DNA of 64,000 nucleotides from an uncultured Flavobacteriales bacterium. GTDB taxonomy: Bacteria; Bacteroidota; Bacteroidia; Flavobacteriales_D; Crocinitomicaceae. The position numbers were made by a program, and so were the translations under genes. Shown piece by piece: positions 1 through 7,789 of the stretch (position 1 is the stretch's first letter; every line of letters starts with the position of its first letter). The stretch is from contig CAJAVU010000045.1 in the NCBI GenBank assembly GCA_903945495.1, positions 1 to 64,000 of the forward strand. Reading direction: 5' to 3'. The notes under the pieces were generated by a model. The model searched no databases. It worked only from the letters and a program-made list of their open reading frames with translations, and had not been told where the DNA came from.

Positions 1-107
1 CAGGTAAAGATTACATTCACTTTACAGTCCAAGGATCGAGTATTGCTTCACAGAAATTCTTTGAAGCATTTTCAGCAGAATTTGCCAAATGGCAGCAAAC
101 TAAATAA
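1..107 (+). CDS. C-terminal end of an SGNH/GDSL-type hydrolase (partial)
   Basis: Only the last 34 codons are present; the reading frame starts at base 3 and stops with TAA at 105-107. The fragment contains DYIHFT, which matches the block V Asp-x-x-His of SGNH hydrolases, and the next gene carries the same motif as DMVHFT followed by a similar tail. I infer that this is the end of a second SGNH protein, so two related hydrolases lie in tandem before the MBOAT gene. The catalytic Ser and the N-terminus lie outside the window. Confidence 0.6.
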   Translation, partial: GKDYIHFTVQGSSIASQKFFEAFSAEFAKWQQTK

Positions 108-123
108 GCAATAGTTAAGCATT

Positions 124-1443
124 TTGATACGTAGCACTCTTCAACTTTTCTGTTTGATGTTAGTCCTTCAATTGAAGGCACAGGAAAGCTACGTCCCGCC
201 AACAAGTGATTCGCTAAACCAATATTGCTTTCCCGATTTTGTTAAGATTGATACGAATTTCATTCATCAATATCCGTTCGTCTCCATCGAAAAAAACAAT
301 TTTCAATTCTATTCTGTCAACAGTCCAAATTGGGAACATTTCTACAATGAAATGGATTCGATGATTCGTTTCAAAGATCGTAAGTTGAATTTTTATCACA
401 TTGGTGGCTCGCACATTCAAGCAGATATTTATTCACATGACATGCGTACGTTTTTGCAAAGTAACTGGCCAGAAGCAACAGGTGAACGCGGTGTTGTTTT
501 CCCGTTGAATTTAGCACATACGAATGATCCAGCGAATTATCAATTTGCCTCACCGAATGTTTGGACCGGCTTCAGAAGTGTCACGCATAGAATTGAAGGA
601 ATCGAATATGGAATGATGGGCGCGGCTGTTGTTTGCAAAGATTCTATGATCAATATTACCTTTCAACATGATCGTACAACTGTTAAACCGCCATTTTGCA
701 GTATACGGATTTACCATAACAAAGGTGAATTGCCTTATGAATTGAATTTTGGAGAAGATGAAATTCTCATTTATCACATTCAACAAAACCAAGAATTAGG
801 GTTTACCGAGGTTTATTTTACCGATCCATTGAATGATTTGGATTTACAATTTTCGCGTAAAACAAGTGAAGCTGCTCAACTCGAAATTTATGGTTTTCAA
901 TTCATGAATGAAGATCCAGGTATTTCCTATACATCGATTGGAATCAATGGTGCAGGATTGTATACTTATCTAGAAAACAAGAATTTCGAAGAACAATTAG
1001 CTGCTTATCCACCAGATTATTTTGCTTTTGCGGTTGGAATTAACGATGGAAACGTACCGTATGAAAGTTTTGATCCTCAGGTATACAAACGTAACCTCGA
1101 GAAGATGATGAAGATGGTTTTGCGTGCAAATCCGAAGTGTGCAATTTTGTTGACTGTTCCAAATGACGCGCATTACAAACGAAAATATTTGAATCGAAAC
1201 ATAGCCCGCGAGCGCGAAGTGATTATAGAATTAGCCGAACAATATAAAATGCCAGTTTGGGATTTTTATGGCGTTATGGGAGAATTAGGTTCTTCACGCT
1301 TGTGGATGAATCGTGGATTGATGCAAGGTGATATGGTTCACTTTACATCAGAAGGTTATCATATTAAAGGTGATTTGATGATTGATGCTTTTAGAAAGTT
1401 TCTGATTCAAATGAAAGAAATTGAAGATTTAAAAACGAACTAA
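124..1443 (+). CDS. Secreted SGNH/GDSL-like hydrolase, partner of the MBOAT acyltransferase
   Basis: The 439-residue product has a hydrophobic export signal ending near residue 20 (LQLKAQ). SGNH landmarks are GGSHIQAD around residues 94-101 (Ser96 as candidate nucleophile), GIND near 305, and D-x-x-H in DMVHFT near 402-405. The best start is TTG at 124: an in-frame TAG lies 12 bases upstream, and the first ATG (157) would cut into the signal peptide. The gene overlaps the downstream MBOAT gene by one base (TAATG), so the two are probably translationally coupled. In AlgI/AlgJ- and PatA/PatB-type systems the SGNH partner moves or removes acyl groups on an extracellular polysaccharide; that role is inferred here. 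Confidence 0.8.
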   Translation: MIRSTLQLFCLMLVLQLKAQESYVPPTSDSLNQYCFPDFVKIDTNFIHQYPFVSIEKNNFQFYSVNSPNWEHFYNEMDSMIRFKDRKLNFYHIGGSHIQADIYSHDMRTFLQSNWPEATGERGVVFPLNLAHTNDPANYQFASPNVWTGFRSVTHRIEGIEYGMMGAAVVCKDSMINITFQHDRTTVKPPFCSIRIYHNKGELPYELNFGEDEILIYHIQQNQELGFTEVYFTDPLNDLDLQFSRKTSEAAQLEIYGFQFMNEDPGISYTSIGINGAGLYTYLENKNFEEQLAAYPPDYFAFAVGINDGNVPYESFDPQVYKRNLEKMMKMVLRANPKCAILLTVPNDAHYKRKYLNRNIAREREVIIELAEQYKMPVWDFYGVMGELGSSRLWMNRGLMQGDMVHFTSEGYHIKGDLMIDAFRKFLIQMKEIEDLKTN

Positions 1444-3104
1444 TGGAAAGACTTTACGACGTATTTTCTTTTGCAGCAACCGATCGAATGGTTTTTAACC
1501 GTTTGGATTTCTGGTTGTTCTTTTTAGCATTTATGATTGTGTTTTCTGTACTGCACAAACACCAATTGGTGCGCAGTATTTTCTTCACAGTTGTCAGCAT
1601 GTTCTTGTATTATAAAACATCTGGATTGTTTGTTGTGCTGCTTGGCGGTTCAATTGTCTTCAACTATTTACTCGGAAAATGGATTCATACTGTTGACAGC
1701 AATACCAAACGAAAATGGATTATTGCACTCTCCGCGGTTTTCAATATTTTCTTCCTTGCCTATTTCAAATACGCTTATTTCTTTACTGAATCGTATAACG
1801 AATTGTTCCACACCAAATACGAAATTGTCAATTGGTTCGCGCAAATGGGGAACGGATTCTTTGGTGATGGCTTCTTTGAAACGAAAATCTTATTGCCTGC
1901 CGGAGTTAGTTTCTTTACCTTCCAATCAATTTCATATGTTGTTGATATTTATAGAAAGGAAATTACACCTGTAAAAAACTTCTTTGATTACGCTTTTTAT
2001 GTGACGTATTTCCCACACGTGATCATGGGACCAATCGTTCGTGCACGCGATTTTATTCCACAGATTTATCAACCATTTAGACTGACAAAAGACGAATTTT
2101 CTGCTTCAATTATTCATATTGTAAAAGGATTAATTAAGAAAGTAGTACTGGCCGATTACATTGCCGTTCATTTCATTGACAAAGTTGTTGATGCACCCGA
2201 AGCCTATCCAGGATTTGTAAGTGTTTTAGCAATGTGGGGCTATTCATTACAGATTTACGGTGATTTCTCAGGTTATACAGATATCGCTATCGGTCTTTCC
2301 AAATTGATGGGATTTGAATTGTTACCAAACTTTAATTCTCCGTACAAAGCCAACAGTGTTGCGGATTTCTGGAGACGTTGGCATAAATCTTTGGGAGCTT
2401 GGTTACGCGACTATTTGTACATTCCGTTGGGTGGAAATAAATCAGGTGGATTCGCAACGTACATTGCAACAACAATCATTTTTGTCTTCCTGTTCTTCAT
2501 TCTTCAATGGTATGAATTGATTTTTGTATACGCTGGATTGACCTCCATTTATATCATTGGTTCACTCATCTTTCCGAATTTCAAGAAATACGTTCACCGT
2601 GATTTAAACTTACTCATTACAATGGTTGTTGGTGGATTGTGGCACGGTGCAAGTGAGAATTTTATTATTTGGGGAGCCATGAATGGCGCCGCGTTGGTCT
2701 TGTATAATTACTGGAAGAAAATTTCACCGTACGAAAACAAATCATGGTTGATTGTGCATTTCTGGAAGATCTTCTTGACCTTCAATTTCATTACGTTTAC
2801 GCGTATTTGGTTCCGTTTGGATGGCGAAGGTGAACCAGTTAAAATGTTGCAACACATCTGGAATAAATTCGATTTTGACTGGAATACGTTTGTTACAGTT
2901 TTAGTGACGTATCAAAGTGTATTTTGGGTTATCTTGGTTGGTTACATCGTACATTGGTTACCAGACAGCATCAAGAAAAGTTGGGAGAATCTATTTGCGA
3001 AATTCCCAATGCCTGTTCAAGCGATTGCGGTTTCGATCATCATCTTTGTGATGTATCAAGCGGTTTCGGATACGTTTAAGCCCTTTGTTTATTTTGCTTT
3101 TTAA
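1443..3104 (+). CDS. MBOAT family membrane-bound O-acyltransferase
   Basis: This 553-residue polytopic membrane protein is of the AlgI/DltB type. It has the stretch YGDFSGYTDIAIGLS, then DFWRRWHKSLGAWLRDYLYI, then GGLWHGAS near residue 400, which holds the conserved MBOAT His. Family members take an acyl group across the inner membrane for transfer to a surface polymer. The start codon overlaps the stop of the SGNH gene. The polymer acylated here cannot be named: no alginate, teichoic acid or other polymer genes are in view. Family assignment is firm; substrate is unknown. Confidence 0.9.
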   Translation: MERLYDVFSFAATDRMVFNRLDFWLFFLAFMIVFSVLHKHQLVRSIFFTVVSMFLYYKTSGLFVVLLGGSIVFNYLLGKWIHTVDSNTKRKWIIALSAVFNIFFLAYFKYAYFFTESYNELFHTKYEIVNWFAQMGNGFFGDGFFETKILLPAGVSFFTFQSISYVVDIYRKEITPVKNFFDYAFYVTYFPHVIMGPIVRARDFIPQIYQPFRLTKDEFSASIIHIVKGLIKKVVLADYIAVHFIDKVVDAPEAYPGFVSVLAMWGYSLQIYGDFSGYTDIAIGLSKLMGFELLPNFNSPYKANSVADFWRRWHKSLGAWLRDYLYIPLGGNKSGGFATYIATTIIFVFLFFILQWYELIFVYAGLTSIYIIGSLIFPNFKKYVHRDLNLLITMVVGGLWHGASENFIIWGAMNGAALVLYNYWKKISPYENKSWLIVHFWKIFLTFNFITFTRIWFRLDGEGEPVKMLQHIWNKFDFDWNTFVTVLVTYQSVFWVILVGYIVHWLPDSIKKSWENLFAKFPMPVQAIAVSIIIFVMYQAVSDTFKPFVYFAF

Positions 3105-3157
3105 GAAGGTGCTAGTTAATTTAAAATCGTTGATGTGATTTAGGTGTTAGGTGTCTT

Positions 3158-3205
3158 GGAAATTCGCAAATTCGCAAATTCGCAAATTCGCAATATTACG
3201 AATGA
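3158..3205. repeat. AATTCGCA tandem array, 4 units, long copy
   Basis: Four adjoining 8-bp AATTCGCA units are preceded by GG and followed by ATATTACGAATGA. The same flanks and unit recur at 50037-50068 with two units, so that copy is exactly 16 bp shorter. The two loci are 47 kb apart and otherwise unrelated. Confidence 0.85.
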
Positions 3206-3230
3206 AGTTAATTTATGGGTTTAATACTTT

Positions 3231-3260
3231 GCAAAATTTAAATATTTAAATTTTACAAAC
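3231..3260. repeat. AT-rich 30-bp dispersed repeat, copy 1
   Basis: The sequence starts GCAAAATTTAAATA and continues as an imperfect palindrome. It is nearly the same as 49956-49985. Both copies lie within about 100 bp of an AATTCGCA array, but on opposite sides of it. Confidence 0.6.
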
Positions 3261-3402
3261 ACTAAACATCTAGTCTTCGAGTCCTTTAATATTCTGTACT
3301 AAAGCAAACACTTTCCTTTATGAAAAGAATTTAAGTTTGACAACCACTTCAATCCATCTTCTAAATTCTAGCTCTAACTTCTAGTTCTTCCGTCGCGGAG
3401 GA

Positions 3403-3966
3403 CTATCTACATTCTGCCTGAACCTCTTTATTTCTCCATTGAATCCAGTATTCTTGAAGTCCTTCTGGGGTTGTTTTAAGTTCACTGATATTCAATTTGT
3501 CACCAGGTAAAAGAATGGTTGAAAGTTGTTCTGTACGCAGTTCAATTGCCGGAGGATGATTCCAACCACCTGAATGATCAAATGAAGTAAACGCTTCACA
3601 TTTGTACTTTACGCGCTTAAACGGAATTGTCAATTTGTACGTTACTTGCCCAGTTCCCATTCCTTTGGTGGACATGTGGATGTGATCGAAATCAACTTTT
3701 GCGTATTTACCTGCTTTGTACAATTTCTTCAATTGATTGCCCACTTTCTTGGACATTTCGTTGGAAAATTGATGCGCCACATCGTCACCTTCAATAAATT
3801 CTGGACCAACATAGCTTCCTTCGCAAATAAAATCGGAAGAAGTGATTTTTTCACCTTGTTCTTTATGTTTTTTAACGGACGCGGGAGAAGAACAGGAGTC
3901 AATAAAGAATACCATCAAAAGCAAAAAACCAAGCTCAAATACGCTATATTTTCTCAAATTATTCAA
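3403..3966 (-). CDS. Predicted lipoprotein of unknown function
   Basis: The 187-residue product begins with a basic n-region and a hydrophobic core followed by a lipobox-like FIDSC at about residues 21-25, so it is probably a lipid-anchored envelope protein. The rest is a soluble, Lys-rich domain that I do not recognise. Its end converges on the MBOAT gene across the repeat-bearing gap. Its start lies one base from the end of the parE-like gene, but a shared function with that pair is unlikely. Confidence 0.6.
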   Translation of the reverse strand: MNNLRKYSVFELGFLLLMVFFIDSCSSPASVKKHKEQGEKITSSDFICEGSYVGPEFIEGDDVAHQFSNEMSKKVGNQLKKLYKAGKYAKVDFDHIHMSTKGMGTGQVTYKLTIPFKRVKYKCEAFTSFDHSGGWNHPPAIELRTEQLSTILLPGDKLNISELKTTPEGLQEYWIQWRNKEVQAECR

Positions 3967-3967
3967 T

Positions 3968-4261
3968 TTAAAACTTATTCTTAATATCCATTACTTCATG
4001 TAAAACACGAATGATTTCAATATCTTTTTCAATTGTTATTCGATAAAAAACAATGTGTTTCATACAGGGGTAACCAAATAAATCAGGCAATATACTTGAA
4101 TAGATTTTTCCTTTATTCCCATCCTTTACGAGCGATTTGCATGCCTGAATTATCATTAAATAATAATACTCGGCTTGCTCTTCAGACCATGTTTCAGCAG
4201 TATAATGGTAAATTGACGTCAAATCTTCAATCGCCTTTGTGGAAAATTTAAGCTGATTCAT
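3968..4261 (-). CDS. parE: ParE/RelE superfamily toxin
   Basis: This 97-residue protein has the layout of ParE toxins: an N-terminal segment FSTKAIEDLTSIYHYTAETW, a central helix, and a C-terminal strand pair with HIVFYRI and EIIRVLHEVMD, typical of the RelE/ParE fold. Family members poison DNA gyrase (ParE) or cleave mRNA (RelE); the ParD-like partner favours the ParE side. The start overlaps the antitoxin stop by 4 bases, the usual coupled order with the antitoxin first. Confidence 0.85.
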   Translation of the reverse strand: MNQLKFSTKAIEDLTSIYHYTAETWSEEQAEYYYLMIIQACKSLVKDGNKGKIYSSILPDLFGYPCMKHIVFYRITIEKDIEIIRVLHEVMDIKNKF

Positions 4262-4503
4262 TTTTTACGATTCGCTTTCAAAACCTTCAAATATTCGGTT
4301 GGATTAAAATCTTCAACCATTCCACTATCAAGTCCTTTTTGGATAGCACTTTTTAGATTGGATGATTTTTGTTCTTCTTCCTCCAATAATCGCAATCCAG
4401 CTCTAACCGCTTCACTTGTGTTTTTGTATCGCCCTTCCTTCAACATCGTTTGAATGAAGTCGTCAAAATAATCACCTAACGTAATGGATGTGTTTTTACT
4501 CAT
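4258..4503 (-). CDS. parD: ParD-like antitoxin (ribbon-helix-helix)
   Basis: This 81-residue protein opens with SITLGDYFDDFIQTMLKEG followed by YKNTSEAVRAGLRLLEEEE, the ribbon-helix-helix dimerisation and DNA-binding signature of the CC2985/ParD antitoxins. The C-terminal part (about 50-81) is the flexible toxin-wrapping tail. The antitoxin would neutralise the downstream toxin and repress the operon. A perfect inverted repeat at 4524-4540, 21 bp upstream of the start, is a good operator candidate. Confidence 0.88.
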   Translation of the reverse strand: MSKNTSITLGDYFDDFIQTMLKEGRYKNTSEAVRAGLRLLEEEEQKSSNLKSAIQKGLDSGMVEDFNPTEYLKVLKANRKK

Positions 4504-4523
4504 AAACTCAAATTTACACTAAA

Positions 4524-4540
4524 ATACCAAAAATTGGTAT
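4524..4540. promoter_or_regulatory. Candidate ParD operator
   Basis: A perfect inverted repeat ATACCAA-AAA-TTGGTAT lies just upstream of the antitoxin start codon. Ribbon-helix-helix antitoxins autoregulate through short palindromes in this position. The role is inferred from position and symmetry only. Confidence 0.55.
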
Positions 4541-4556
4541 AAATAAAAAGCTTTGA

Positions 4557-4590
4557 CAAAAAAATCCCTCTCCACTTTCGCAGAGAGGGA
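4557..4590 (-). terminator. Intrinsic terminator of paaZ
   Basis: Read on the minus strand, TCCCTCTC and GAGAGGGA form an 8-bp stem around a 10-base loop, followed by seven T. It starts 19 bases past the paaZ stop. Confidence 0.88.
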
Positions 4591-4608
4591 CTCACAATAA
4601 ATTATCAT

Positions 4609-6660
4609 TTACTTCGACTGATCCAATTTTTTCACCATCGTTAAGATTGTTGCTAACGCTACCGTTTCACCAGTTTCGTCATATACATCAACCAAGAATT
4701 TAACGATTCCTTTTGCAATATCATCTTCTGAATGTTTCTCTTGATCTACTTTTTCCTTTACTGTAAAACGTACACCAATTGTTGCTCCTGGATAAACAGG
4801 TTTTGTGAAACGTGCTTCATCCAATCCATAATTCAATAAAACTGGACCTTTTTTAGGATCTACGAATAATCCGGCAGCTTTTGACAGTACAAAATAACCA
4901 TGAGCTACTCTTCCTTCGAAAATTGTTCCTTCCAAAGAAGTTGCGTCCATGTGTGCATAGAAATTATCGCCTGAAACATTCGCAAAATTTACAATGTCTG
5001 TTTCTGTAACAGTGTGTTTATGCGTAAATACCGTTTCACCAATCACTAATTCTTCAAAGTGTTTTCTGAAGACATGTGGATTCGCTTCTGGCATTTCTGC
5101 TCCAACTTGGAATTGTTGCGTAATGTGTGTAATTGTCGTTGGATGACCTTGAATGGCAGTGCGTTGCAAATAATGTAAAACACCACGTTTTCCACCCATT
5201 TCTTCTCCACCACCAGCACGACCAGGACCACCATGTGTTAGCAATGGCATTGGCGAACCGTGTCCAGTACTTTCTTTCGCACACTCTTTATTCAAAACCA
5301 AAATACGTCCGTGCATACTTGCTGCACCAACAACATATTCAGCCGCTTCTTTATCATTTGGGGTTACAATTGATGAAACCAAGGAACCTTTCCCCATTTT
5401 CGCTAATTCAATTGCATCGTCAATTTCTTTGTAAGGCATAATCGTTGAAACTGGACCAAAAGCCTCAATATCATGACATGCAGTTTTGTTGAATGGATCA
5501 TTGTTTCTGAACAAAATTGGTGAGAAGAATGCGCCAGTGTTTTTGTCTGCACCGAACACTTCAAACTCATCCATGTTTCCAAAAACGATGTCTTGCGATT
5601 TTGCTAATTCTTCAACACTTGCACGAACGCGATCTACTTGCATGCGTGTAGCCAAAGAACCCATGCGAACACCATCTACACTTGGATCTCCAATTTTCGT
5701 TGTTGCTAAGCGCGCTGCAATTCCTTTTTCTACTTCGTCAATTAAATCTTCAGGAACGATAATGCGTCGTACTGCCGTACATTTTTGACCTGCTTTAACC
5801 GTTATTTCTTTCACCGTTTCCTTGATGAACAAATCAAATTCTTCTGTCCCCGGAACAGCATATTTCCCTAGGATTGTTGCATTCAACGAATCCGCTTCTA
5901 GGTTAAAAGCAACGCTTTCTTGTGCAATGCGTGGATGTGCTTTCAACATTTTTCCTGTCGCAGCACTTCCCGTAAACGTAACAATATCTTCGGAAGAAAC
6001 GCTATCGATCAATCCGCGACCTAAACCACAAATTAATTGCAACGATCCTTCTGGAAGTATTTTCGAATCGATGATGTCGCGCACCATTACTTCTGTAAGG
6101 AAACATGTATATTCAGATGGTTTCACAATAGCAGGAACGCCCGCCATTAAATTCACCGCGATTTTCTCTAGCATTCCCCAGATTGGAAAGTTAAAAGCAT
6201 TGATATGAACAGCAACACCTTCTTTTGGAACCATAATGTGGTGACCGATAAACGAACCATTTTTCGATAACGGAGCAGCTACACCATCAACGTAATAAGG
6301 TAAATCGGGAAATTGACGACGCAAAGATGCATTTGCAAATACGTTTCCAATTCCACCTTCGATATCAATCCACGAGTCAACTTTTGTTGCACCAGTCCAT
6401 GCACTTACTTGATAATACAAGTCTTTTTTCGTCATCAAATGCATTGCTAATGCTTTCAACATACGACCGCGTTCTTGGAATGTCATTTTGCGCAATGCTC
6501 GTCCACCAGTTTTGCGCCCATACTCCAACATAGCAGCGTAATCTAAACCAATACTTGATGTTTCACCGATTTTTTCACCCGTGATTGCATTGTATAAATT
6601 TGTTTCTGTTCCATCGCCATCAATCCATTGACCAAGAGCGTAACTTTGATATCGTTGCAT
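4609..6660 (-). CDS. paaZ: Bifunctional oxepin-CoA hydrolase / 3-oxo-5,6-dehydrosuberyl-CoA semialdehyde dehydrogenase
   Basis: This 683-residue fusion has an N-terminal NAD(P)-dependent aldehyde dehydrogenase domain (about 1-520) with catalytic Cys294 in GQKCTAVRR, joined to a C-terminal MaoC-like hydratase (about 530-683) containing ANVSGDNFYAHMD. This is the PaaZ architecture: ring opening of oxepin-CoA and oxidation of the resulting aldehyde in aerobic phenylacetate breakdown. I place the start at ATG 6660; an in-frame TTG three codons upstream is possible. The rest of the paa cluster is not in the window, so this copy stands alone between ParDE and a small STAS-like gene. A terminator follows it and palindromes precede it. 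Confidence 0.92.
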   Translation of the reverse strand: MQRYQSYALGQWIDGDGTETNLYNAITGEKIGETSSIGLDYAAMLEYGRKTGGRALRKMTFQERGRMLKALAMHLMTKKDLYYQVSAWTGATKVDSWIDIEGGIGNVFANASLRRQFPDLPYYVDGVAAPLSKNGSFIGHHIMVPKEGVAVHINAFNFPIWGMLEKIAVNLMAGVPAIVKPSEYTCFLTEVMVRDIIDSKILPEGSLQLICGLGRGLIDSVSSEDIVTFTGSAATGKMLKAHPRIAQESVAFNLEADSLNATILGKYAVPGTEEFDLFIKETVKEITVKAGQKCTAVRRIIVPEDLIDEVEKGIAARLATTKIGDPSVDGVRMGSLATRMQVDRVRASVEELAKSQDIVFGNMDEFEVFGADKNTGAFFSPILFRNNDPFNKTACHDIEAFGPVSTIMPYKEIDDAIELAKMGKGSLVSSIVTPNDKEAAEYVVGAASMHGRILVLNKECAKESTGHGSPMPLLTHGGPGRAGGGEEMGGKRGVLHYLQRTAIQGHPTTITHITQQFQVGAEMPEANPHVFRKHFEELVIGETVFTHKHTVTETDIVNFANVSGDNFYAHMDATSLEGTIFEGRVAHGYFVLSKAAGLFVDPKKGPVLLNYGLDEARFTKPVYPGATIGVRFTVKEKVDQEKHSEDDIAKGIVKFLVDVYDETGETVALATILTMVKKLDQSK

Positions 6661-6676
6661 AAACTTCAATTTTGAG

Positions 6677-6690
6677 CACTAAAATTAGTG
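6677..6690. promoter_or_regulatory. Palindrome in the paaZ promoter region
   Basis: CACTAA-AA-TTAGTG is a 6-2-6 inverted repeat centred about 24 bp upstream of the paaZ ATG, a position where a repressor could act. No regulator gene is adjacent, so the binding protein is unknown. Confidence 0.35.
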
Positions 6691-6730
6691 AATCTATCTG
6701 CAATAGCGAATATAAATTGACAGCAATTCA

Positions 6731-6745
6731 TCGATTTTTAATCGA
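6731..6745. promoter_or_regulatory. Second palindrome between paaZ and its divergent neighbour
   Basis: TCGATT-TTT-AATCGA is a perfect 6-3-6 inverted repeat, and the half-site TTAATCGA recurs at 6759-6766. The region lies between divergently transcribed genes, so it could control either one. Confidence 0.35.
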
Positions 6746-6857
6746 AGATATATTTGGTTTAATCGAGAATATGTTTTAATTTGGAGGAAAAATTAACAAT
6801 ATTGTGCTTTCAAACCTATAGAACCACTTAACAACAAGATTAAATTAACTACGGAAC

Positions 6858-7268
6858 ATGCCGTTCAACGAACTGTTAAAAACGCGTTTGGTATCTGAAA
6901 AGGATATTGGTACAACGATTTTTCGCTTGTATGATAACCGCATTTACCATGTCATCATCAAAAAAGGTGAACGCGTGACAATGGAAGTTGTTGAAGAAGG
7001 TTACAAATTCTTGAATGAAAACGGCGGTGGTTTATTTTACAATGTGTATGAATTTCACTCATTTTCAGACGTTGATCCAGAAGTACGCGAATGGTCGGCT
7101 TCGTCAACAAATAATTCATATACTATTTTAGATGCAATTGTAATTAACAGCTTACCTCAAAAAATTCTAGCCGATTTCTATATTCGCTTCAACAATCCTG
7201 TTAAACCAACGAAGGTGTTTATGTCGATGGATAAAGCGTATGAGTGGATTGAAGCGTTTAGGAACTGA
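6858..7268 (+). CDS. Small STAS/SpoIIAA-like protein of unknown function
   Basis: The 136-residue soluble protein has no signal peptide or membrane segment. Alternating strands and helices and the ending KAYEWIEAFRN resemble Bacteroidetes SpoIIAA-like proteins (I believe near the DUF7793 group), where the last helix closes a STAS-like fold. The call rests on overall feel rather than a catalytic motif. It is divergent from paaZ and followed at once by a 7-bp tandem repeat. Confidence 0.5.
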   Translation: MPFNELLKTRLVSEKDIGTTIFRLYDNRIYHVIIKKGERVTMEVVEEGYKFLNENGGGLFYNVYEFHSFSDVDPEVREWSASSTNNSYTILDAIVINSLPQKILADFYIRFNNPVKPTKVFMSMDKAYEWIEAFRN

Positions 7269-7271
7269 CAA

Positions 7272-7308
7272 TTTGTGATTTGTGATTTGTGATTTGTGAT
7301 TTGTGATT
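7272..7308. repeat. TTTGTGA tandem repeat, about 5.3 copies
   Basis: Five perfect 7-bp TTTGTGA units plus TT start four bases after the stop of the preceding gene. Variants of the same word (GTGATTTATGATT) appear near 27505, 39125, 39220 and 49790, so it belongs to a wider set of word-like intergenic repeats. A perfect heptamer array could vary by slippage. Confidence 0.9.
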
Positions 7309-7340
7309 AATTCCTTAATTTAGTTCAAGAATCTAGATGA

Positions 7341-7757
7341 ATGCACAAAAAAATATCCAATTACCTTTCAATACTAACAGTAATACTATTAATTGCTACT
7401 TCATTTCTGCCGTTCAAATCAATTTATTCAGTTCACAAAATTGACAATTCGAGTAAAGAAGTCGAGAAAATTGAATCCAAAATTCATTATACAACAACTT
7501 ATTTTGGTTATGAATCGGTGGAATTCTACTTTGCCATTGGGTTAATTCTATCCATTTTCCTTATTGCACATTTTACAAAAGAGCCTGTTAAAAACATTTC
7601 CGTAATCCTTCTGGTACTTTTGTTTTATCTCGGTTTACTTTATACTTACATTATAAGTGAAATTGGAGATTATGAATTATTTCTATCCTTCCAAATCATA
7701 CTAGTTTGCTCATCTTACTTAATTTTCAGAAGTATGCAACACGCATTTAAGAAATAG
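7341..7757 (+). CDS. Small integral membrane protein of unknown function
   Basis: The 138-residue protein has a hydrophobic segment at about 10-27, an extracytoplasmic-looking loop with several Lys and Ser, then three more hydrophobic segments (about 58-75, 80-105, 108-128). I do not recognise a family. It is flanked by the TTTGTGA repeat upstream and converges on dusB downstream. Confidence 0.5.
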   Translation: MHKKISNYLSILTVILLIATSFLPFKSIYSVHKIDNSSKEVEKIESKIHYTTTYFGYESVEFYFAIGLILSIFLIAHFTKEPVKNISVILLVLLFYLGLLYTYIISEIGDYELFLSFQIILVCSSYLIFRSMQHAFKK

Positions 7758-7789
7758 AACGTTTTTTAATAAAACAATTCTCAATTTAA

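Larger units (their letters stand above)
3105..3402. other. Convergent intergenic region rich in short word repeats
   Basis: No gene is visible between the convergent stops at 3104 and 3403. The region holds a GTGATTTAGGTGTTAGGTGTC-like stretch, the AATTCGCA tandem array, a palindromic AT block at 3231-3260, CTAAACATCTAGTCTT near 3262, and TTCTAAATTCTAGCTCTAAC-like text near 3357. Similar words recur in other gaps of this window. No clear intrinsic terminator is visible. Confidence 0.6.

Noticed and set aside
3158-3205. AATTCGCA array as an iteron-type replication origin
   Set aside because: There are only four units, no initiator gene or DnaA boxes are near, and a second copy lies in an unrelated gap.
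4509-4516. TAAATTTG as the parD promoter -7 element
   Set aside because: It matches TAnnTTTG on the minus strand but lies only five bases from the start codon without a supporting upstream box, so it was not annotated.
5046-5441. Open frames in other phases inside paaZ
   Set aside because: They are shadows of a well-supported coding region with no start context or family resemblance.
7272-7308. TTTGTGA tandem repeat as a CRISPR array
   Set aside because: The unit is 7 bp with no spacers, and no cas gene is near.
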